Below are positions 9,353-15,134 of a stretch of DNA of 18,828 nucleotides, piece by piece (the stretch's first letter is position 1; each line of letters begins with the position of its first letter). Location of the stretch: the NCBI GenBank assembly GCA_042095835.1, contig JBELML010000128.1, positions 1 through 18,828 on the forward strand, given 5' to 3'. The notes under the pieces were generated by a model. It was not told the DNA's origin and ran no database searches. It saw only the letters and a program-made list of their open reading frames with translations. This DNA comes from DATFKA01 sp042095835 (GTDB lineage: Bacteria > Bacteroidota > Bacteroidia > Chitinophagales > Saprospiraceae). The translations under genes and the position numbers were made by a program.

Positions 9353-9415
9353 GATGCTTCAGCAGCGTTGGTCGAATTAATCCCGATGTAGCGTAGCGGA
9401 TTTCGGGATGCTATG
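9338..9415 (+). repeat. 78-bp repeat, copy 1
   Basis: This matches 9467-9544 with two substitutions. It contains ATCCCGA (9380-9386) and TCGGGAT (9403-9409), which could pair as a 7-bp stem around a 16-nt loop. No coding potential is seen. Confidence 0.8.
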
Positions 9416-9466
9416 TGCTATGTAATATGTGTTATGTTAATGAGAGCGGATACTTTGCTATGTAAT

Positions 9467-9544
9467 ATGTTAATGAGACCCGATTCTTCAGCAGCGTTGG
9501 TCGAATTAATCCCGATGAAGCGTAGCGGATTTCGGGATGCTATG
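9467..9544 (+). repeat. 78-bp repeat, copy 2
   Basis: This is the second copy, displaced 129 bp from the first, with two differences (G to T early, T to A in the hairpin loop). The 51 bp between the copies is made of ATGT-rich words. A diverged version of the same 51 bp follows copy 2, so the whole is a two-unit tandem duplication of about 129 bp. Confidence 0.8.
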
Positions 9545-9597
9545 CAATATGTGTTATGTTTATGAGAGGGGAAACTTTGTAGTGTGCAGCAATAAAT

Positions 9598-9652
9598 TCT
9601 TGTCAAATGGGCTGATTATTCGGATGAATTGATAAATGGGCGACAAATGGTG
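9598..9652 (+). repeat. 55-bp exact duplicate, left of the gap
   Basis: This is identical to 9753-9807 and ends exactly at the first N. It is best read as an unmerged contig overlap. Confidence 0.9.
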
Positions 9653-9752
9653 NNNNNNNNNNNNNNNNNNNNNNNNNNNNNNNNNNNNNNNNNNNNNNNN
9701 NNNNNNNNNNNNNNNNNNNNNNNNNNNNNNNNNNNNNNNNNNNNNNNNNNNN
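9653..9752. other. Assembly gap of exactly 100 N
   Basis: A run of 100 unknown bases, a common placeholder length for a scaffold gap of unknown size. Because the flanks are identical for 55 bp, the gap may not exist in the genome. Confidence 0.97.
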
Positions 9753-9807
9753 TCTTGTCAAATGGGCTGATTATTCGGATGAATTGATAAATGGGCGACA
9801 AATGGTG
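9753..9807 (+). repeat. 55-bp exact duplicate, right of the gap
   Basis: This starts at the first base after the N run and is identical to 9598-9652. Identity stops at 9807, where the left copy runs into the gap. Confidence 0.9.
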
Positions 9808-9869
9808 CTTTGGTAATTGTGATCAATTCGTAATTTGTAAGTCAGAAAGCATCCTGCTAAATTTTTTTT

Positions 9870-10274
9870 ATGAATAATGAACAACTCTACCAGAGAGTAA
9901 AGCAATTAGCATTGGATGCTGTCAGATTTTGTAATGTATTACCTAAGACATCCACTAACTCCATTTTATCAAAACAACTCATAAGAAGTGCTACTTCTGC
10001 GGCTGCAAACTATAGAGCGGCGCGTTGTAGTAGATCAAAAAGAGAATGGATTTCAAAAATTTCGATCACAATTGAAGAAATAGATGAGACCAATTTCTGG
10101 CTAGACTTTTTTCAATCCCTTAGCGAAAGCTCGAACAAAAAAATATCTATCTTAATTCAAGAGTCGGAAGAGTTGACAAAGATATTTGGTAAAATGAGAG
10201 CAACTGCAAGGAAAAATCAACAGCAAAAAAACAGTACTACATCCAATCCAAAAAACATGACAAATAGCAAATAG
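9870..10274 (+). CDS. Four-helix-bundle protein (S23/IVP family)
   Basis: The 134-residue product carries the signature of the S23-like four-helix-bundle family. A central segment reads QLIRSATSAAANYRAA, followed by SKREWISKISIT and EEIDETNFWLDFF, then a final amphipathic helix. Family members occur in 23S rRNA intervening sequences, as Avd accessory proteins of diversity-generating retroelements, and alone, as here. They bind nucleic acid through a basic surface; the cellular role of solitary copies is unknown. The last 20 or so residues are low complexity (Q, N, S, T, K). Codon use differs from the neighbours: of nine Arg codons seven are AGA, one AGG and one CGT, whereas the next gene uses mainly CGN. 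The ATG at 9870 directly follows eight T bases. The gene separates DUF1501 from the TIM-barrel gene and lies between inverted repeats, which suggests insertion. Confidence 0.88.
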   Translation: MNNEQLYQRVKQLALDAVRFCNVLPKTSTNSILSKQLIRSATSAAANYRAARCSRSKREWISKISITIEEIDETNFWLDFFQSLSESSNKKISILIQESEELTKIFGKMRATARKNQQQKNSTTSNPKNMTNSK

Positions 10275-10389
10275 TATCTAAGACTTCAAAAACGGTTCTT
10301 CGATAGGATATTGAGGAGTAGACTTCTGTCAACATGAGCAGGTTTATATTAGCGTGAATTCGACTAGATTTCGGTGCGTAGCAAAGAAA
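10275..10389. other. Non-coding spacer right of the four-helix-bundle gene
   Basis: I see no gene, promoter or strong hairpin here. Read on the minus strand, a stretch near 10353-10363 (CTAGTCGAATT) resembles TTGGTCGAATT inside the 78-bp repeat on the left, which hints that the similarity of the two flanks extends beyond the 39-nt inverted repeat. Confidence 0.4.
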
Positions 10390-10456
10390 GGGTCTAATTA
10401 ACATGCTACCTAATACATAACACATAACACATAATAAATAGCACATAACACATAAC
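10390..10456 (-). repeat. Right inverted repeat and ATAACACAT word array
   Basis: The first 39 nt (10390-10428) are the inverted partner of 9314-9352. The array continues to 10456 with further ACACATAAC-type words and stops two bases before the TIM-barrel start codon at 10459. The array therefore also forms the immediate translation-initiation region of that gene. Confidence 0.65.
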
Positions 10457-10458
10457 AA

Positions 10459-11367
10459 ATGAAAAGACGCGATTTTATCAACACCACTGCCCTCACTACT
10501 GGCGGTCTACTACTAGGAACAGATAGTTTGGCGAAACCTCAATACGCTATTCCTGCTGGATTGGAGATCATTATCTTGGCCACCAATTGGGGTTTTCAGG
10601 GCGATACAGATGCCTTTTGCAAACGCTCCAAGGAGGATGGCTACGATGGCATCGAAGTATGGCTTCCTCGAGAGCAGGCGAGCCAGAAAACCTTATTTCA
10701 GGCGCTAGAAAAAAATGAATTGAAGCATGGACTCTTGGCTGGAGCGGGTGGAAGTAATTTCAAGGACCATTTTTCCGATTTTAAAAAGGCTGTCCAAGCG
10801 GCTGTTGATACCCAACCATTATTTGTGAACTGTCATTCTGGGAGAGACTATTTTAGCTTTGAGGAGAATAAGCAATTCATCGATTTTACGATCAATCTTT
10901 CTGCAAAATCGGGTATCCCAATTTATCATGAGACCCACCGGGCGCGTATTTTATTTGCTGCTCATATAGCTAAGAGATTCTTCGAGGCTATCGACGAATT
11001 AAAAGTAACCTTGGATATCTCCCACTGGACTTGCGTAGCGGGTTCCATGCTCGGAGATCAGGAAGAAGCCGTCAATATGGCACTGGCACGTACGGGGCAT
11101 ATCCATAGTCGGGTAGGTCATACGAATAGTCCACAAATTAGCGATCCACGTGCACCAGAATGGGAAAAAACTTTAGCTGGGCATTTCGCTTGGTGGGACA
11201 AAGTTGTAGCGCATCATATTGAAGCTGGTACCACCCTGACCATGACGACCGAATTCGGACCACCATCGTATATGCCGACGCTGCCCTTTACCAATAAGCC
11301 AGTGACAGACTTGTGGGACATCAATAAACATATGAAAGATCTCTGGAGGAAGCGGTATAAATCCTAG
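10459..11367 (+). CDS. Tat-exported xylose-isomerase-like TIM-barrel protein
   Basis: The 302-residue product starts with a twin-arginine signal (MKRRDFINTTALTTGGLLLG), so it should be exported folded. The rest matches the sugar phosphate isomerase/epimerase (AP endonuclease family 2) barrel. Likely metal ligands are Glu158 in HETHR, Asp186 and His189 in DISHW, His214/His216 in HIHSRVGH, and Glu265 in TTEFGP. The substrate is probably a sugar or polyol, but the reaction is not predictable. Such proteins are often encoded with PSCyt1/DUF1501 genes, so it probably belonged to the upstream operon before the four-helix-bundle cassette intervened. Its start codon lies two bases after a repeat array, so its expression signal is either within that array or read-through. 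Its stop overlaps the convergent sulfatase stop in CTAG. Confidence 0.88.
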   Translation: MKRRDFINTTALTTGGLLLGTDSLAKPQYAIPAGLEIIILATNWGFQGDTDAFCKRSKEDGYDGIEVWLPREQASQKTLFQALEKNELKHGLLAGAGGSNFKDHFSDFKKAVQAAVDTQPLFVNCHSGRDYFSFEENKQFIDFTINLSAKSGIPIYHETHRARILFAAHIAKRFFEAIDELKVTLDISHWTCVAGSMLGDQEEAVNMALARTGHIHSRVGHTNSPQISDPRAPEWEKTLAGHFAWWDKVVAHHIEAGTTLTMTTEFGPPSYMPTLPFTNKPVTDLWDINKHMKDLWRKRYKS

Positions 11368-12812
11368 TTGGATTGAAAGGTAGGATCATATTGAGGGTTC
11401 AATTGTTTTGGTATGGGGGCTTGAGTAGTAGATCTCCAATCGATTAGGATTTGATGGAGTTGCTGGGTCTTTTTCTTTTTTTGATGAACGAGGTTGGTAC
11501 TTTCTTCTGGATCTTTCTTCAGGTTGTAAAGTTCTAAGCTGCCATCTTCAAAATACTCGTGTAGCTTCCAGTCTCCGTAGCGGAGAACGCTTCCGGGGCG
11601 TGTCCTAAATAGAGGGTCTCGGCTACCATCTTCACCTTTGCGATAGGCTTGTAGATAAATAGGGAAATGCCAAAACTGCGGTCGTTTTTTTAGGCTCTTT
11701 TTTCCTTCTAGCAGTGGTACTAAGCTCAGACCGTCCAGCTCATTAGCTTTGGGATGCGATGCTCCTACAAGGTCCAAAATCGTGGGCATAAAGTCAAGAT
11801 TACTTACCTGCGTATCTTTGATTTTGGCGGCCCATTTTCCTCCAAAATGGTGAAATAATAGTGGTACTCGAATGCCTCCTTCATAATAAGAGCCCTTTCC
11901 GGCTCGCAAGGGATACTGTCTTGACAAATAAGCAAGCGCGCCATTATCTGAAGTGAAAATTAGGATGGTATTTTCTAAATCTAGCTTCTGTACGGTCTTG
12001 ATGATCTTTCCAAGGTTTTGATCCATTCTTTCTACCATTGCTCCGTAATTCGGATTGCGGCCTTGTCCATCTATTGTTCCTTTATTCCTGTATTTTTCTA
12101 CTAATCGCGGAGTGCCTTGCAAGGGAGTATGTATCGTGAAGTAGGGTAGGTATAAAAAGAAAGGCCGCTTCTGGTTTTCTTCTACAAAAGAAATTGCTTC
12201 AGTTGTGAGCCGGTCCGTCAGATATTCGCCTTCTGGACCATCTGCTATATTGGGATTTTGAAAAGGACTAAAATAGCTTTTCGGATGACCACGTCGATTG
12301 CCTCCTATATTTAAATCAAAGCCTTGCGTTGTAGGATCGGGACTTAAATGCCATTTGCCCATCGTCGCAGTGGTATAGCCTTTTTGTTGTAAAATCTCAG
12401 CTAGGGTGATATAGTCTTCGGCCAAATCACGTGTATTTTTAATCGCTACCAGTTTTCTTGTTCTTGCATCTCCTCGATCAGAAGGGCTTACCGTATAAAT
12501 ACCATGCCGAGGCGTATTCATACCAGTCATCATGCAAGCGCGACTTGGGGCACAATTGGCAGCAGCAGCGTAGGCTTGAGTGAAGACGGTACTCTGCAAT
12601 GATAAGCGATCTAGATGAGGGGTTTCATAATAGCGAGAACCCATAAATCCTAGGTCTTTCCAACCCAAGTCATCAACAACAATGAGGATGATGTTGGCTT
12701 GATCAAAGGACTGACTATTCAAAGGTTGAAGGCAAGTCAGTGTGGCAATACTTATTATACAAATTCTATATAAAAAGCAGTAAGCAGCAGACAAGTACTT
12801 AGATTTAAACAT
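11364..12812 (-). CDS. Secreted S1-family sulfatase
   Basis: This 482-residue formylglycine-type sulfatase has metal-binding Asp47-Asp48 in VVDDLGWKD. The C-type signature NCAPSRACMMTG gives formylglycine precursor Cys87. MGKWHLS and FTSDNGALAY motifs and a C-terminal GDWKLHEYFEDGSLELYNL segment are also present. The N-terminal 33 residues form a signal peptide (YCFLYRICIISIATLTC...) ending near LNSQS. Unlike the first sulfatase it has no clear lipobox followed by acidic residues, so it is probably soluble in the periplasm or secreted. It is only distantly similar to the other sulfatase of the window, which suggests a different sulfate position or substrate. ATG at 12812 is well supported. 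No terminator separates it from the convergent TIM-barrel gene. Confidence 0.91.
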   Translation of the reverse strand: MFKSKYLSAAYCFLYRICIISIATLTCLQPLNSQSFDQANIILIVVDDLGWKDLGFMGSRYYETPHLDRLSLQSTVFTQAYAAAANCAPSRACMMTGMNTPRHGIYTVSPSDRGDARTRKLVAIKNTRDLAEDYITLAEILQQKGYTTATMGKWHLSPDPTTQGFDLNIGGNRRGHPKSYFSPFQNPNIADGPEGEYLTDRLTTEAISFVEENQKRPFFLYLPYFTIHTPLQGTPRLVEKYRNKGTIDGQGRNPNYGAMVERMDQNLGKIIKTVQKLDLENTILIFTSDNGALAYLSRQYPLRAGKGSYYEGGIRVPLLFHHFGGKWAAKIKDTQVSNLDFMPTILDLVGASHPKANELDGLSLVPLLEGKKSLKKRPQFWHFPIYLQAYRKGEDGSRDPLFRTRPGSVLRYGDWKLHEYFEDGSLELYNLKKDPEESTNLVHQKKKKTQQLHQILIDWRSTTQAPIPKQLNPQYDPTFQSN

Positions 12813-12825
12813 CCCTAAAAATAAA

Positions 12826-12855
12826 ACAGCCCACTTGCAAAAACAAGCGGGCTGT
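12826..12855 (-). terminator. Intrinsic terminator of the coiled-coil gene
   Basis: On the minus strand a 12-bp stem with one G-U pair (12844-12855 with 12826-12837) and a 6-nt loop is followed by TTTATTTTTA. It lies 29 bp after the coiled-coil gene stop and just before the second sulfatase start, so the two minus-strand genes are probably separate transcription units. Confidence 0.85.
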
Positions 12856-12884
12856 CACTTCGATTTTTTTTTAAATCCCTAAGT

Positions 12885-13868
12885 CTATTTCAGTTCGAAG
12901 CTAGAGCTACCAGCAAGGTAGCCTTTATTGTAAACCTCAATGGTATAATCTCCTGCTGAGAAAGCTTGCCCTGGTGCCCAGATCGAGCAAACCTGCTGTA
13001 CATCATTATCATAAGCAATCTCTGCTGTACGCGTATATGGATAGGTCTGACCATCCGCATTGTTTTGGAAAGTACCAGAACCTAAACTCTCAATAGAGAG
13101 TGTCACTCCATTAGGATCAACGATACGAATGAAGTATAGCTCAGCACCTGGTACGGTTACATCGTTTTCGGTGGTATTGAAGCAAACCTGTATTTGATCG
13201 ATGTTATCCGCGTTGCGCTTTTCAGTCGTTTTGCCATTGCTACGGATTTTTAATCCTTTGACATCCACACTATTGACCTTTACGACGGAGGCAATATTCA
13301 CTTTTTTGGCGAGCTGCTCCTTAGTGGCTTCTAATTCTTCTTTCTCAGAAGCGAGCTGAGAAGATACGCTACCTAAGGAATCGGCCGCCTGCTGCGTTTG
13401 CCGGAGGGAAGTTTCCAGGACTTGTTTGGTCTCCGATAGTTCAGCATTTTCAGCAGTAAGGAGTTCGTTTTCTTGAGTCAGCTGATTGATTTGAGCCAGG
13501 TATTCCTGAGCTTTGGCGTTTAAATCTTTGATTTGTTTACGCGCTGAGCCAAGATTGCGATTGTCTCTCAATAGCTTGTCGATACGTGTTTTCTGAGCAG
13601 TCAATTCTCCTTGCTGCTTCTCGATGAGGTTGTTGAGTTCCTCATTACTACCGCGCATTTCTTCTAGATCAGAAAGCGCCTGATAGTAATCTTTTTCGAG
13701 TTCGGCCTTTAATTGCTCTACCTCAGAGTTTTTAGCTTCCAGCTTATTGCCTTTGCTATTCGAGCGCATATAAAGTACGCCGAAGACCACTGCCAGGATA
13801 AAGAAGGCAGCTGCTACCCCGATGGCAATGTTCAAGTTTGTTTTTTGGTTACCAGACTCCATAGTCAT
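12885..13868 (-). CDS. Membrane-anchored coiled-coil protein of unknown function
   Basis: I do not recognise a characterised family. The 327-residue product has a short polar N terminus, one transmembrane helix (about 12-34, NLNIAIGVAAAFFILAVVFG...), then a long heptad-rich coiled coil (about 38-190) rich in E, K, Q and L. A compact beta-rich C-terminal domain follows (about 195-327) containing two Cys and ending in TIEVYNKGYLAGSSSFELK, which could be Ig-like. Topology suggests the coiled coil and C-terminal domain project into the periplasm. The absence of ATPase motifs rules out an SMC protein despite superficial similarity. An in-frame Met at codon 3 (13862) is an alternative start. It has its own terminator and stands alone on the minus strand. 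Confidence 0.85.
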   Translation of the reverse strand: MTMESGNQKTNLNIAIGVAAAFFILAVVFGVLYMRSNSKGNKLEAKNSEVEQLKAELEKDYYQALSDLEEMRGSNEELNNLIEKQQGELTAQKTRIDKLLRDNRNLGSARKQIKDLNAKAQEYLAQINQLTQENELLTAENAELSETKQVLETSLRQTQQAADSLGSVSSQLASEKEELEATKEQLAKKVNIASVVKVNSVDVKGLKIRSNGKTTEKRNADNIDQIQVCFNTTENDVTVPGAELYFIRIVDPNGVTLSIESLGSGTFQNNADGQTYPYTRTAEIAYDNDVQQVCSIWAPGQAFSAGDYTIEVYNKGYLAGSSSFELK

Positions 13869-13949
13869 GATTTTAATTTGTTGTTTAAAATTTGTTGTTT
13901 CGTTTGGATTTGGAACGGCTGTCTATTCCAAAAATTGTAAATTTAGATT

Positions 13950-13957
13950 CAAAGTTA
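13950..13957 (-). promoter_or_regulatory. Candidate -7 box for the coiled-coil gene
   Basis: The minus strand reads TAACTTTG, an exact TAnnTTTG box, 82 nt before the coiled-coil ATG. The nearest upstream TTTG is 27 nt away, longer than the usual spacing, so support is partial. Confidence 0.3.
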
Positions 13958-14004
13958 CTACATTTAAGATTGCTATAACTTTAACAAAATGTTAGGGTAA
14001 GCCC

Positions 14005-14166
14005 AGAGTGTGTCTAAAAATTATCCTTCGGGCTAAAATTCGCCCTTTCAAGCCTATATTTCGTTAAAAATGCTCGCAATAGCTAAGGCTATTACTGTGC
14101 TTTTTGCCTCATTTAGACTCGAAATCATCGAATTTTATCTCCAAAAACAAAATTTAGACATACTCT
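14005..14166. mobile_element. MITE-like 162-bp element
   Basis: The ends are inverted repeats: AGAGTGTGTCTAAAAATT at the left, and AGAGTATGTCTAAATTTT on the opposite strand at the right, 15 of 18 identical. The interior has no ORF of note but contains small hairpins (GGGC 14030-14033 with GCCC 14042-14045; AATAGC 14078-14083 with GCTATT 14088-14093). No target-site duplication is evident. It fills the intergenic region between divergently transcribed genes. It could be a non-autonomous transposon, an insertion-sequence remnant or a dispersed structured repeat. Confidence 0.55.
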
Positions 14167-14217
14167 TAAATAATTTATGCAATTCGGCTCATTTGATAAA
14201 GCCCAACCATTTTACTT

Positions 14218-14967
14218 ATGATTGATCATATCGACTTGGCAAGCATCCTTTTTTTAGATATTGAGACGGTTTCTGCTCAACCTTCTTATGAAGATCTCAG
14301 CGAGACCTTTCAAAAGCTCTGGGCGAATAAAGGACGCCAGGCACTACGTCTCAGTCCTGAAGATATGACGCCAGAACTCATCAGTAGCAGCTATAAAGAC
14401 AAAGCAGCCATCTTCGCGGAGTATGGAAAGATTGTATGTATCTCTGTGGGGATCATGCATCGCGACAAAGAAGATCAGAAACTTCGTCTACGGCTCAAGT
14501 CTTTTGCCAACGAAGATGAAGCCATCCTTCTAGAAGAATTCAAGGAGCTTTTGCTTCAATACAAATCAATAAAGTATATCTGTGGCCACAATGTCAAGGA
14601 GTTTGATGTACCCTATATGTGTAGACGTATGGTCGTGAATCAGATGACGCTACCTCCAGCTCTAGACCTTTACGGTAAAAAACCCTGGGAGACCAAGCAT
14701 TTACTCGATACTTTGGAGCTTTGGAAATTCGGGGATCGCAAAAATTTCACCTCTCTTAAGGTACTCGCTGCCGTACTTGATTTTCCAAGCCCTAAAGATG
14801 ATATTGATGGTAGCCAAGTGGGCCGCGTTTTCTGGGAAGAAGGAGACCTGGATCGAATAGCCTTTTATTGTGAGAAAGATGTACTGGCTACGGTGCAATT
14901 ATTCCTTCGGTATCGCCGTATGCCAATCCTCGAAGAGGAGCAGGTGCATCATGTGGAGCGGGAGTGA
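14218..14967 (+). CDS. DEDDy 3'-5' exonuclease (PolB-like exonuclease domain)
   Basis: The 249-residue protein is a stand-alone proofreading-type exonuclease related to the predicted 3'-5' exonucleases of the PolB-exo family. It shows the three Exo motifs: FLDIET (Asp14, Glu16), GHNVKEFDVPY (Asp130) and YCEKD (Tyr217, Asp221), so it is of the DEDDy type using two metal ions to remove 3' nucleotides from DNA or RNA. There is no polymerase domain and no signal peptide, so it acts in the cytoplasm, probably in DNA repair or RNA processing. The ATG at 14218 is the first in frame and lies 51 bp after the MITE-like element. The final residues (HHVERE) run into GTGGAG-rich DNA similar to the tandem repeat beyond the stop. 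Confidence 0.9.
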   Translation: MIDHIDLASILFLDIETVSAQPSYEDLSETFQKLWANKGRQALRLSPEDMTPELISSSYKDKAAIFAEYGKIVCISVGIMHRDKEDQKLRLRLKSFANEDEAILLEEFKELLLQYKSIKYICGHNVKEFDVPYMCRRMVVNQMTLPPALDLYGKKPWETKHLLDTLELWKFGDRKNFTSLKVLAAVLDFPSPKDDIDGSQVGRVFWEEGDLDRIAFYCEKDVLATVQLFLRYRRMPILEEEQVHHVERE

Positions 14968-14981
14968 TTTGGGGATGTTTT

Positions 14982-15050
14982 GATGTGGTGACATGGAGAT
15001 ATTTTGATGTGGAGATGTGGTGACGTGGAGATATTTTGATGTGGAGATGT
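14982..15050 (+). repeat. 32-bp tandem repeat
   Basis: Two 32-bp units (14982-15013 and 15014-15045) differ at one base, and a third begins at 15046. The unit is itself made of GATGTGG and ATATTTT words, e.g. GATGTGGTGACATGGAGATA. It lies 14 bp after the exonuclease stop and 85 bp before the decarboxylase gene. The rest of the 167-bp spacer (15051-15134) is A/T-rich and should contain the promoter of the next operon, but I see no convincing box. Confidence 0.85.
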
Positions 15051-15134
15051 TTTCTTAACTTATTAAAGTTCCAAGAATCTATGTAATTTCTCCTATCGAT
15101 TCGCGTTAATTGTAAAACAACCTAAAACAAACCC

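Noticed and set aside
9338..9544. CRISPR-like spacing of repeats
   Set aside because: Only two 78-bp copies, repeats too long, and the interval itself is a repeat that recurs after copy 2. No cas gene is present.
9616..9801. Minus-strand reading frame across the N run
   Set aside because: It consists mostly of unknown bases and is open only because N codons are not stops. It also spans the duplicated 55-mer.
9870..10274. Diversity-generating retroelement accessory gene (Avd)
   Set aside because: The four-helix-bundle family includes Avd, but there is no reverse transcriptase, template repeat or variable-region target in the window.
9870..10274. 23S rRNA intervening sequence
   Set aside because: The family often sits inside 23S rRNA, but neither flank resembles rRNA. 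Both flanks are low-complexity repeat next to ordinary coding genes.
12885..13868. SMC or chromosome segregation protein
   Set aside because: The coiled coil suggests it superficially, but there are no Walker motifs or hinge, and a membrane helix precedes the coiled coil.
13983..13995. TAACA-AAA-TGTTA palindrome as a regulator operator
   Set aside because: Arms are only 5 bp in A/T-rich DNA and no regulator gene is nearby. It is likely chance.
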